64,000 nucleotides of DNA from Corythucha ciliata (Eukaryota; Arthropoda; Insecta; Hemiptera; Tingidae), in NCBI GenBank assembly GCA_038030265.1, contig CM075941.1, positions 11,904,001 to 11,968,000 of the forward strand. The letters run 5' to 3'. The notes under the pieces were generated by a model, which was not told the DNA's origin, searched no databases, and saw only the letters and a list, made by a program, of their open reading frames with translations. The position numbers and the translations under genes were made by a program. Position 1 is the first letter of the stretch. The number at the start of each line of letters is the position of its first letter. Below are positions 45,846-56,899 of the stretch, piece by piece.

Positions 45846-46339
45846 AGCGGTACCACTGACGGACCTACGCTTATCGGGGACCCGACGCGGGTAACTCTGA
45901 GGCCCCTTCTGTGTTTCTAGTCTATAGGATAAACAAGAAATATAATTTTTACATAGCGTTGAACTACGGCTTTTCCCTTATTTTTCGCGCTACTGTGGCT
46001 AAAATGTCATTTTAGCCACTGTTTTGTAGAGAAACAGCTGTCTAAAGTTGCATTTTAACCACTGTTTTGAAAATAAGTGAAACTTAGGTTATCAGACTGT
46101 TTTACCGCGGGTTCCACAGCCTTTCCATTTCTCAGTTGAGTATTATGTGAGTTGTCGACGTCATGAAAGGTGTTCGCCATAATGGAGGAACTTTCTGCTA
46201 AAGTCGTCTGGCATCACACGAAAAATAGCGTGTACAACTCGTGGAGAAGTGTGATTTTACCTGCTCGTGTTTTTTTTTAGTGAACGAGGCGTACAACTAA
46301 AAAAAAAACTCTCAGGTAAAATCACACTTTATCCACTCG

Positions 46340-47300
46340 TTGTATAATATACTATTAGCCACGAATTGGCGTTATTTCTACACAATATCCGCCAAGTATA
46401 CGGAGGAAGAGTAGGACTTCAGGAAAAACTTCTACAACTATTAAGCTTTCAAATGACCTGCTTGGTTCGGAGTTTTGTCTTTATTCCTTCTGAGATACAG
46501 TTCGAAATACTTGAAAACTCGTCTAAAATGTTTGGAAACACCCTGTATAGCGCTACTTATGATCACTTTAAGCCATAAATTATTGAATTTCTCTATTTTA
46601 GCCGCGAATGAGTGTTTTTTGTCAATTTTACCCTCAAACTAGCCCTTTTGTCAATTTTCACCGAAAAATTAGCGTCCCCCCCCCCCATGTGAATATGCGA
46701 TTTGTCTCAATTTTACCCACGAATTGGCGTTTTTGAGAGAGATAGAACGAATTAGCACTTTTTCTCAATTCGATCTGAAAATTAAAGTTTTTCTTGATTT
46801 TCATCCGCGCTAATCAGTGATTTCCCAAAATTAGCGGCAAATAAGCCAGGTATTTTACATTTTAGCACCGCATTAACAATTTTCCCCCTCAACTTCTAGC
46901 TATTGATTAGCGCTTATCCTCCCCCACCACGCACCCTCCCACCTATAGCCATGAATTGGCCCTTTTCTTCAATTTTGCCACAAATAAATAACTTTCAGAA
47001 GCCACGAATTTGCGTGTATTCAATTATGGACACAAATTGAAATTTGTCCCAATTTCTGAGGCGAATTAGCACTTTTTCTCAATTTGGGCTTGAAAAAAGC
47101 AAAAAAGTTTTTAAAAAATTTAGCCGTGCTAATTAGTAAATTAGCGGTTTTTTTTACATTCTAGCCCTGAATTAACAACATATTTTCACCTGCGCTTTTT
47201 CCAAGTTTCAGCTGCGAATTAGCGGATTTTTTCACCTACTGCATGAGTTGGCGGCCTCGAATTAGCGTATTCTCAATATTGGACGCAAATTTATGTTGTT
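46340..47300. repeat. Degenerate array V1 (part 1 of A3)
   Basis: Diverged TTTAGCCGCGAATTAGCG units spaced about 25-45 bp. Overlapping open frames are by-products. Confidence 0.75.
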
Positions 47301-47309
47301 CTATTAATG

Positions 47310-47935
47310 AAGTATAGAAGACCCTTTCTACAGACAATCATGGGATTATTCCCCCCTCACTGCACTATCCTAGTCTCAACTGTGAATTAGAGGGAGTGGG
47401 GAGGCTGAAAATAAAGTTATCTTGAAATTAAATACTTACCAGTTTTTTACTTGTACTGAGCTCCGAGAAAAAATTGCTCCCCAGGTGAGATTTGAACCCA
47501 CGACCTCCTGATTTCGCAGCAGGTGCACTAACCAACTGAGCTACCCGGGAGTCCACGCAAAGAGCGATTCCACCCGGAAGAAATCTCCTCTCGGAACTCA
47601 AACTGCACCTATCGGGTCAGTGCATGTAATACGTCACTTTTTCTATATAAGTCCGACAATTAGTGAAGTGATTGAGTTTAAAAATCCCCTTTCTAAGGAC
47701 AATTATGAGATTACTCCCACCCAACCGCACCACCCTTGTCACAGCTGTGAATTCGAGGGAGTGGGGAGGCTGAAAATAATGAAATTAATCTTGAAATTAA
47801 ATACTTACCATTTTTTTTTTTTTTACTTGTTTTGAGCTCCCCACTCCTTCGAATTCACAGTTGTGACTATTGTAGTGCGGCGAGGGGAGAGTAATCCATA
47901 ATTTTCCGTATAAAGGGTATTCTAAACTCAACTAA
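47310..47935 (-). repeat. Compound SINE-like element with repeated arms
   Basis: A block beginning near GACCCTTTCTACAGACAATC (about 47320-47450) recurs as a direct copy at about 47675-47810. Part of it returns inverted at about 47835-47930 (GTGGGGAGCTC / GAGTGGGGAG core, ending TTATACGGAAAA-like). A tRNA-like head lies between the first two copies. The layout suggests two copies of a tRNA-derived SINE body plus an inverted third. Confidence 0.5.
47478..47550 (-). tRNA. tRNA-like sequence (pseudo-tRNA or SINE head)
   Basis: Exactly 73 nt with a foldable acceptor (TCCCGGG/CTGGGGA), an A box TAGCTCAGTTGG, an anticodon stem CCTGC/TCAGG with one mismatch, and a T arm GTGGG-TTCAAAT-CTCAC. The anticodon loop TGCGAAA lacks the universal T33, so it is unlikely to be a working tRNA. 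It is the head of the SINE-like unit around it. Confidence 0.55.
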
Positions 47936-47999
47936 TTCTCTAATCATCGGACTTATAAAAAAAATTGTTCTAATTAGATTTTATATATGTACTATACTT

Positions 48000-49230
48000 T
48001 ACCCACGCGCTTAGTCGCGAATTAGTGTTTTTTCTGTAATTTAGCCTCTTGGTGATATTTCTTCCATGTTTTTAGCACCGAGTTAGCACTGATTCTCAAT
48101 TTGAGCTGAAAATTAACGTTTCTCTTAATTCAAGGCGCACTCATTGGCGATTTCAAAAAATGATCCGCAAATTAGCCCGGGTTTTCACATTTTAGCCCCG
48201 AATTGAATTTTTTTTTTGGAAACTTTTAGGTTTGGATTAGCGCTTTTTCTCACTTTTAGCCACAAATAGGTTGCCTTCAGAAGCCGAGAATCTGCGTATT
48301 TTCAATTTTAAACGTCTACTGAGTTTTTTCTTCATTTAGCCGCGATTTAGCAATTTTCCCCCATTTTAGCAGGGAATTGGCACTTTTATCAATTTGTACT
48401 GAAAATTATCGTTTTGATTCTTTGAATTAGCGATATTTCTCCATTTTTGCCACAAATTGGCAAATTTTCCTAAATTTTTAGCAGCGAATTAGCGCTTTTT
48501 CTCAATTTGTGCAGAAATTTAGCGTATTTCTCAATTTTGTCCTCGCTAGCAAGTGATTTTCTCAATGTTAGCCTATTCGCCGAGAATTAGTGTTGCCATG
48601 TAGCCCCGTACTGTTTTTTTTTTGTTTTTTTTTTCTTCAATTTTTCTAAATTTTAGTAATTCTCAGTTTTAGCCTTTCAAGTAGCTACGGATTGGCGTTT
48701 TCTCAATTTTAGCCGCGAATACGTTTTTTTTTTTTTTTTCATTTGTAACATAAAATTAACTTTGTTCTTACAGGTTATTTGCGAATTATCGCTTTTTCTC
48801 AATTTCATCGACGAATTAGTCGATTTTTTGTTGTTAATTTTAGCCGCCGGTTTATTCACCTGCATATCCTTGATAAAGTGCGTTTTTCTTCAGCACATTT
48901 TTCAACAGGTTTTTTCGTGTGTACATTTTAGCCCTGAAATGGCCTCTAAACACCGCGAATAAGCGATTTTTTTCCAAATAACTATCTGAAAGTTGCATTG
49001 AGAAACCACGATTGAGCGCTTTTTCGCAGTTTTAGCCTCGAAAATTTAGCGCTTTTCCAAACCTTTTGCCGCCTACTTGCCCCAACATCGGCACATAGCG
49101 CCTTTTCCTTTTCAATATTATCTGCTCAAGTACTATACCTAAAGAAGCTTGGGGATCAGCGTATTTTTTCTATTTTAGCAGAAAATTTACCTCCAGAAGG
49201 CGCGAATTTTCTCGATCTGAGCCATCGGAA
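48000..49230. repeat. Degenerate array V1 (part 2 of A3)
   Basis: Same vocabulary as 46340-47300, with T runs at about 48725-48740. Confidence 0.75.
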
Positions 49231-49499
49231 AAACGCTTTCGTAGGCCCAATCAAATATGTAGCCACATTATTTTTGCTGATCATCAGTAACGTTTTATTC
49301 TGTAGGTCGGATGGGCTAAAAATCTTCGAAAGGAGCCAAATCGCTGTAAAAACGCGAACCAAAACTTTTTTTCACGTATCTAAATCAATGAACATAGAAC
49401 GTAAAAATCCTCAATATTTTCCATATTTAAGCTTTTCGGGGGCCCAAAGCGGTCCGCCCCCCCCCCTCATCGCTACCTCGATACGTTACTGAGCGGCAC

Positions 49500-51400
49500 G
49501 CTCAAATAATACAAGCCGAGTCCTTCAGACCAGAGCAGAAAATCGATACCTATACGTCTAATTATTTTATTCTATTGAAAACTAGGAGTTATAAACATTA
49601 AAAGGCCTTCGAAAGGCATGCGTTTTTACAGCTCAAGATTTGAGATATCGGGAGGAAACCCCGCGTCGTTGGTCGGAGAATGGGCTTCCTTGTTGTTTCG
49701 CATAAAGTGCAGGTCTTTAAACCGTTATTATGACCAAAGAGGCTATGCAAGGCGAATGCACTGGACAAGAGTCTGTGGACAAGGTCTTGTAAATAGTCTT
49801 GTTGGTGGGGAGGGATGATGGGTGGCAAGAGGCGCCCCAACCAAACCAGACCTCGTGTGAGTGTGTGTGAGCAGTATGGTCTACCTTAAGGCTTAAGGAC
49901 CTCCGCCCTCTAATCTACATGCTCACCTCTTCTTTTAACTGTGGAACAACCTCTCACTCTTGCTCTTCTTGAGCTTTTCAACTCGCAGCATCCATTTTAT
50001 TAGTTTTGTGGTTGTTGTTGCTTTTATTGTGTTGATAGCATGCCAATGGGCATTCCTATTTCACTCGAGGTTTTCGAAAATCGGGTCATTCCTTCCTCCC
50101 TCTCCCCTCCACTATCAATTTTGAATACAAAAGGAAGAAGGAGAGAGTACCCAATCATTTCGTCATAGGTCGTCCATAGAGGGCCATACTTCAGACAGAC
50201 GTTATTCTTTACAAATGAGATGAAAGTTGAGTAGTAAAGCTTCTATCCTTTTCTTTTCCGACGAAAATGAACTTCAGGATTTTATTGCACAGGATTTAGG
50301 CAGTTGAGGAGCCGACAAAAACTATTCCAAGATTCTATTAACACGCGAGAGCCAGTTTCACGGTGCGGAGATTTTTTTTGTAGTGTGTCGTAAAATAACC
50401 CAAGGCGGGAAGCCTTCAATCAATTAATACCCCCAGAATGGCTTTATTAAGGAGGAGTATAAAGAGAAACCCTCCGGTGCCTCGACTTCTTTCAAAACTC
50501 TTTTCCATTCCCTATACTCTCGTACTCGTTTATAAATTGTCGAATCTATTAAATCACGCGGCTGGAGATTTTATTTATATTCTGTGTTTCAGTTGCTGCG
50601 ATATCGTTTGAATAACTAAATAAAAACATGGAACGGTTAACGCATTCCACGTGGTTCAACATTACTCATTTTTATGTTTTCCAAACAGGAGGCCTCCTCA
50701 GAAGTCTGAGTAGTGGCGACAAGTTGGTTTCAGTTGGTTTCGGCCACTACTAACCCCCCCCCCCATTCATCGATGGGGGGGGGGTCGTATAACTTTCCAG
50801 ACGTGGGTCCGTATCCGCACGAAAAGTAAACGAACTCAATTAGAACGATCCCTACGGCGAAAACCCCTTTTATGTGCCACCGCCATTTGAAAACAATGCA
50901 ATAATGAATTGAAAGTTAGCCCCTTTAACTCTGGCATCTTGTAAGTGGAGCCTCGAAGGGACAGCCCTTTTTTCTTTCTTTTTCTTCTTTCCTTTCTTCA
51001 TCCATCTCTTTATTCTTCTCTTTTCCGATCATCTCCAACAATCGTCTTATTAACAGAAAAAGGACGACGTCAGACATACTCTCCTTATTCTGTCAATCAG
51101 TGGAGGCCCTCCTTCCCACGCCCTCACAATGTCAATTCATCAACAACACCCCCGGCCTGGTCTTTTGAAGGGAGGAGAAAGAAATCCCACACCGGGTATC
51201 ATATTTGAATGCGTGACGGAGAGGGAAAAGAAAATTGACTATTCAAATCAACCCCTTCTGTTTGAATCATGCGGCAGCTTATTGCGACGCTGGGGATTTA
51301 AGCCACCGCAACCGCTCCAAAAGGGGCTCCCCTTGTCTGTGGTGTGATGGATAGAATGTAACTCGTTGCACCAGGGGCTGCCCACGACCACAATGGTAGG
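49500..51400. other. No gene recognised
   Basis: Mixed sequence with a TATAAAGA at about 50459-50466 but no matching initiator and exon. C/G runs lie at 50755-50782. Open frames of 60-90 codons on both strands show no family features. Confidence 0.35.
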
Positions 51401-51419
51401 GGGTGGGGTGGGGTGGTTA

Positions 51420-53072
51420 AAAAAGCCATTCCACTTGTTAAGGCACTTTTCAAGTCCAAAATTTCATGGATTTGACACTCACAGAACACGATTTTTCGCG
51501 CGGTTTCTCCTCTGACCCCTTATAAAAAAGTAAATTCAAAGGTTTGGATCTTTCTACACAATGCGGATTTGGCACGTCAGAAACCAATTTCACGGGATTG
51601 GCTGGCTAAAAATGCCAACTTCTCACAATTATTTTGTCCAAAGCGATGATTTCCAGCGTGCATGTCGGTTCATTGTAAAAAGAGCAATTTCGCTGGTTTG
51701 GCCCATTCAAAAAGCTTAAAAGCAATTTCCCGGTTTCCGCTGCCTCAAAAACCAAATTTCATGATGTTGACCCATTCAAAAAGCAATTTTATTCTTTACT
51801 TTTTGGCCAAGAAAAACATTAAAATTGCTAGAACCGACAAAGTTGATAAAACGAAATGAAATTCGAAAGTTTTTCCTGGCAAGCTCCCTAAAAAAACAAA
51901 ACGAGCGCAGCTAGAATTTTGTGAGGTTGGTTCAAGCACTCCAAGTCATGGCTAAACGTAAAAAAAAGTGCAAATTAGCGCCTAAAAAAAATGAGAAAAA
52001 CGGTAATACTTGGTTAAAATGGAGAAATAGCGCAAACTCACGGCTGAACATGAGAAAAAGGGATAATTTGCAGCTTAAATTAAGAAAAGGGCGAATTCGC
52101 GGCTTCTGAAGGCAAATTCGGCTAAAAACGAGAGAAAGCGGCTAACACTCACGGCTAACAATTGAGAAAAACTGTAATTCTTGGCAAAAATTGAGAAAAG
52201 GCGCTAGTTCGTGGCTAAAATTTAGAAAAAGCGCTGCTAATTCGCGGTTTATAGGGTCAAAAGAAAAGGCGCTAATTTCATAGCTGAAGTGAAAAAACTT
52301 CTGATTCAAAGCTAAAATTGAGAAAAATATGAAATTAATGAATAACAAAGGGAAAAAATTAATAATTTACTGTTAAAATTGAGTAAAACTACGATGATTC
52401 GTGCCTTTTGTTTGAAAGAAAAAGTGCTAATTCACCACTGAAATCGAAAAAAAGTGCTAATTCGCGGCTAAAATTGAGAAAAAGCACCAATTTGTTGTTT
52501 ATGGAGATAAATTTGTGCCAAATATCTGACAATTCGTTTCAATTCCTAGTTGGTCGGTTTCTTCTACAGGCCAGTGCCCGGAATTAATCAATATTGGAAG
52601 GTATTTGTCAGCTATACTAGTGTGGCCAATCCTCAATTGAAGTAAACTGCTAATTTGTGGCAAAAACGATCACTGCTTGGGATTGTCATCGCCTGAAGTA
52701 AAGTCTTGTTGCGTCAACCACTTTCAAAATCCGTTAGATCTGACGGGAAATCCGTCAAACTGGCAACGCTGGTCGGCTCAACCCCCCCCCCCCTCCTAAT
52801 AACATTTTCGCAGGTTCAGGCTACTCGAAAACCCCAATTTGGTCACGTTCTACAGGAATCGGATTTGGCTCATTAAATCCAGCGCTGCTCAACCATTCAT
52901 AAAGCAATTTGGTGGATTTGGCTAATTAAACACAAGCGCAGGGCCGGCCCATCCAAAAAAGCAAATTTCACTAAAAAAAAAAAAAAAAAAAAAAATCGCG
53001 CTATTGATTAATTTTGGGAGACATGGCTCATTCAGATATTCAATTACACGACTAAAGGGCTAATTAGGAGAT
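51420..53072. repeat. V5 and V1 arrays outside a recognised element
   Basis: 51420-51870 and 52800-53050 carry V5; 51930-52500 carries V1 in reverse orientation. A sequence related to the interior of the 7699-11750 element (GTTGGTCGGTTTCT) lies at about 52550. No bounding inverted ends or duplication were found for this block, which may be a degraded array element. Confidence 0.5.
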
Positions 53073-55235
53073 CAGGGGCGTAGCCAGCGCTTGATCTAGG
53101 GGTGGGCAACTTCATTGGGGAAAATTTCAGATGTAGCATTGACTTTTTCCAGGCGTTCGGGGATCACGATCTGGAAATCGTCAAGTCATGATCATCAGAT
53201 ACTGAATTTGCTAAGAAGCGGCAATTATCCATTGTAAACTAAATCTTTGCTGGAAAACGGTCGTTTTTAGCCTTCTATTCCGGATTTTACGTCCGAAAAC
53301 TGATAACTTTTGCCTCCAGAAATTGATATTGGTCACATCTTCAAATGTTAGTTTCCTGAGCCGCTAATCAGCGGTAATTCAGTCCCTCAAACTGGACCCA
53401 GCCATCGTCAAGACGAATAGTTGATCGTTCGGGAACTCACACAGGCCTGGGAACTGCCAAGTTGCTGTCGTCCCAACAAGCGCGTTACCTCTTGGTCTTT
53501 GAAAAGGGACAGCAGGGACTGAAAGAGCTGTCATTCCTCCCCCCACCTTCTTGGCACAGGGGCTAAAGACGTTTAATCATAAGATTGACAATGTCCACAA
53601 AAATTCGGCAATTCTCGCTTTAAAAAAATCAAGTTTGAAGCCCGAATAAATGACAGCCAGCTCCTGTATTAACAATAATCACCGAAAGAACAATTAGGTA
53701 CCGATCGAGTCATGGGGCAAAATTAGTAATTAAAGTGATAAATTAATTAAACGTAGCTGATGTTACCTGGACGACTCGGAAAGGCAAAGCCTAAAACAAT
53801 TTGACCTTCGAGAAAAAAAAATGGGCTCCCGGCGGGATTTGAACCTGCAACCTTTGGAATGCTCGTCCAATGCTCTGCCAATTGCGCTACGGTGATGCCC
53901 GCCCTTTGGAGACGCAGAGCGAGGAATGAGCATGGCCAAACTCTAGACCCATTTTTTCTCAAAGCTCGAATGAGGAAGTAACATACAAATTTAAAATCGT
54001 TGGAAACATTTTTTTTCGAAAGAAAATAACTAAATATGACCAGGAATTGATTATTAGTGCGCACATGTTTGATTTCAATTTATAGCGAATTAATAAAACT
54101 CTTCAATTTATTTGTTATTATATTGATGCTCTTCAAAAAAGAACAGGTTACCAATTTTCCGTAGAATGCGTCATTGAGCAGTTGCAAGCGAAAAACTAAA
54201 AGTGCCAAAAATTATCAGTTTTTCGCGATTTTCTCAAAACGCACAAGGAAATTTTGTTGGATCTCTTCAGATTCGTGTTCCTCACTCCAAAAAACATAGA
54301 ATAAAGTGAAAAAATTAAAGAGGAGATTTTTGTCCACGTATGGTATTTTTTTTATACGATTTGACTGGACTATCATGAAATGTAACAATTTTAACAAAAG
54401 AATTTCCAAAATCTTAATCAATATCATAATCATAAAATGGCGGTTTCCCCGAATGTCGTGTGTTGCCCACAATAGCGCATTTCGTGTACATTTTTTTCCC
54501 CTCGGTGCGCCACGGCCGTTTCGAAACAGAATGTGACGTTTCTCGTCGTAAATTTTTTGCCCTTGGCGCTGCTTTTCCGGTAAATTCCCAAGACGTGGCG
54601 TTTTCAGCATATAAATTTCACGGATTTTGCTCACTGAACGGCCAATTTTGGGGATTTTGGTAAGCCCGTAAGGGGGCGGGTGGCCTAATTCGGAGAATGA
54701 ACGCGAATTGAGTCGGGTGACCAGCGAAATTTGTTTGCACGCGACAACAATGCCCGAAATTGGTTGTTCAGTGTGGAAAATGAAGCCTTTTTCTTTTGCG
54801 AGAAAAATCCGGAAAATTTGGTATTTTAGTGAGCGAAACCTGAGAAATTGATTTTTCGGTGAGTCCAACCTGCGAAAATGTGTTTTTTTTTTTTTTTTTT
54901 AGTGCGAAATCGGTCTCTGAATTAAGCTGGCTCACAAAATTGGTTTGTCATCAACAACAACAAAATATAAATTCATTTTTTAGTGAACTGGGTATGCGAA
55001 AACGTTTAATGAAGCGAAAAATACCCGAAAAATGGTTTTTTAGTGAGCGAAATCCTGGAAATTGGTTTATGACTGTGCCAGACTTGTGAACATTTTGGCG
55101 AAACAAAATGTGACGCTGTTGGATTTCTACTGTTTGATGAATTCTGGGAGTGGGCAGCTGTCCCACTAAATCTGTGCTTTTGAGTCTAGGGGAGGACAAC
55201 TGCCCATCCCTGCCCCCCTCTGGCTACGCTCCATG
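53073..55235. mobile_element. Array-filled DNA element C (hAT-like ends)
   Basis: Starts CAGGGGCGTAGCCAGCG and ends CTCTGGCTACGCTCCATG, which inverted reads CATGGAGCGTAGCCAGAG. Inside the left end lies GATCTAGGGGTGGGC, and inside the right end the related AGTCTAGGGGAGGAC region. The same right-end sequence occurs in element D. The interior holds V5-like units and a SINE. No clear target duplication; a G run (55236-55249) abuts the right end. The 217-codon minus frame at 54215-54868 is array by-product. Confidence 0.6.
53740..53905 (-). mobile_element. tRNA-derived SINE, second family (copy 1)
   Basis: The minus strand carries an A box TAGCGCAATTGG, a perfect 5 bp anticodon stem TTGGA/TCCAA with loop CGAGCAT, and a T arm around GGTTCAAATCC. 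It then reads CCATTTTTTTTCTCGAAGGT and CAAATTGTTTTAGGC. The post-tRNA part is shared with 62555-62670 (CCATTTCTTCTCGAA, TTCGAATTGTGG). The anticodon loop lacks T33 and the acceptor stem is irregular, so this is not a normal tRNA gene. Confidence 0.65.
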
Positions 55236-55249
55236 CGGGGGGGGGGGGG

Positions 55250-56640
55250 TCGACTCATTAGAGAAATCATTTTCTTGGATTCAGCTCTTTTAAACCACTC
55301 GTGGATCTATACGTATATGTATACTGGTACATATTATTATTTGCGGCACATTGATTTTCTGGTCAGTTGGGGGGGGGGTGCACCCTTCAGCTTGTGGAAG
55401 AGGGGGGTATCCCTGGATTGAACGAAGAATGAAAGAAAATTGTCCACAAAACAACCACTCCACCGTCATTTTTTTGATCTCTCTTCCCTCTCCTACTCTC
55501 CGACCCTTTTCTCTCTTTATAAACAGTAGGGAAGAGCGAAAATTTAATGCCCTGAAGGAAGCGCACGAGGCGTCTTTCTCTCTTATTCGCCACACAGCTG
55601 GAACAGGTGAGGCCTCAGCTGCACCTGCCATTATTACTTTTGTGACTGGTCTGCAAAGAAAAAAAAAACACAGGGGTGGAAGAATGCGTTGCCCTTATTT
55701 TTTCCTAGGTATAGACGGATAAGGCAATCCGACAGGAAAACGGGTCGGAAAGGTCGATCAAGCGGATAATGCTCCAGATTTTTTGGCTTTTTTAATTTGT
55801 CGGCACAGATTACTTTCATATTTTCACCGTGATTTTATTGTATTCACCTTCAATAAAAAATAATGATGAAAAAAAAAAAAAGTGCTGGATGAGCAACAGG
55901 AACACTTTGCATCTCTCTTCATAGTAGAACTGTAAGTAATGGCGGTGTGAACAGTGGGGGGGGGGGGCAAGTCCTTTTTTTTGACGGTGCGGACGGAGAA
56001 AAATTAATAAGAGGCGCGGATGCGATGGAGGAGAGAGCACGCCACAGTGAGAAGGTCTGACATGCTACCATTTGTGGAGTTGATTAGCTGTCCGAAAGCT
56101 ATCTCTCCCATCTCCCCGCACCGGCCTAATTTACAACCAGATACTTTTTATGATTTGGGAGCCCCCCCTTCCTCTCCACCGCTCCCTATCTTACCACTCA
56201 CACAGTCTGAAATCCTTTTTAGAGCCGCTTCACAAACCACTACATACATGTATGTACACATTCAAGGAACAGAAGAAAGAGAGAACGAGGACACAAATTG
56301 CTCCCCCACCCCCTCCTACTACATCGCCCCTTTACCTCACCTTTCAACCTCGGCGTGTGAGTCCGTGCTTCGAAGCAACGAGACAACGAGATTCCAGGTT
56401 TATTTGAATTATAAGGCCCTGTAGAGATTAAGGTACGAGATAACAATCTAAAAAAAGTGCATTTTCGTTAATAAATCTTCTGTATGAGTAATGTCTTAAA
56501 ATGTCAGTGAGTTAAAAATAGGTACACGCATTCCGATGGACTCACTCAGTTATTCTTCACATGAATTCATTAAACGCCAATATTCTATTATGTTAGGACT
56601 TACACTGCGTTACCACTCTTCAAGAGCTCTATTGATTCTA
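55250..56640. other. No gene recognised
   Basis: Contains G runs (55369-55378, 55957-55966), pyrimidine-rich stretches and open frames up to 134 codons that differ on overlapping frames and show no domain. Confidence 0.35.
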
Positions 56641-56653
56641 ACGTATAGCCACG

Positions 56654-56887
56654 TTACAATAGACTCCGTTCCTTACATTGCCAGGAAAACAAATACGAAA
56701 GAACCGTTCCGTTTAGTAATCTCTCCAACCTTACAAACACCTCATAAATTAGTCCATTAAACGCCGTTTTAGTAAATTTCTTTTTCAGAGCGGCAGTGTT
56801 TACGGCACAAAATTCCTCGCTCTTGGTCGAAGGGAAAACAGCCGTGACTATTAATAACAAGATAAAAGGGTTAGTGATGCCATTCAT
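56654..56887 (-). CDS. Candidate secreted-protein first exon
   Basis: A minus-strand frame of 77 codons starts MNGITNPFILLLIVTAVFPS, a good signal peptide (short polar start, hydrophobic core, small residues before SEE). The likely mature start EEFCAV is followed by a basic stretch (LKKKFTK). Possible donors at GTGTTTGTAAGG, after LIYEV, would make this a first exon. The context before ATG (GGAAAGAGAATG) is acceptable. No known family, no partner exon found. Confidence 0.3.
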   Translation of the reverse strand: MNGITNPFILLLIVTAVFPSTKSEEFCAVNTAALKKKFTKTAFNGLIYEVFVRLERLLNGTVLSYLFSWQCKERSLL

Positions 56888-56899
56888 TCTCTTTCCGTA

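Larger units (their letters stand above)
45854..49491 (+). mobile_element. Array-filled DNA element A3 (hAT-like, 3.64 kb)
   Basis: Flanked by AGCGGTAC (45846-45853) and AGCGGCAC (49492-49499), 7 of 8 matching. Starts CACTGACGGACCTACGC and ends ..CTACCTCGATACGTTACTG, the same ends as A1 and A2. V1 arrays occupy 46340-47300 and 48000-49230. A nested tRNA-bearing element lies at 47310-47935. No transposase frame was found. Confidence 0.8.

Noticed and set aside
47478..47550. Functional tRNA gene
   Set aside because: Length and fold are good, but the anticodon loop lacks T33 and the anticodon and D stems have mismatches. It is embedded in a repeated SINE-like body.
54215..54868. 217-codon open frame on the minus strand
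   Set aside because: It lies entirely in array-like repeat sequence inside element C and has no domain. Its composition follows the repeat units.
53065..55243. 8 bp target duplication for element C
   Set aside because: The left flank TAGGAGAT is not repeated after the right end, where a G run begins.
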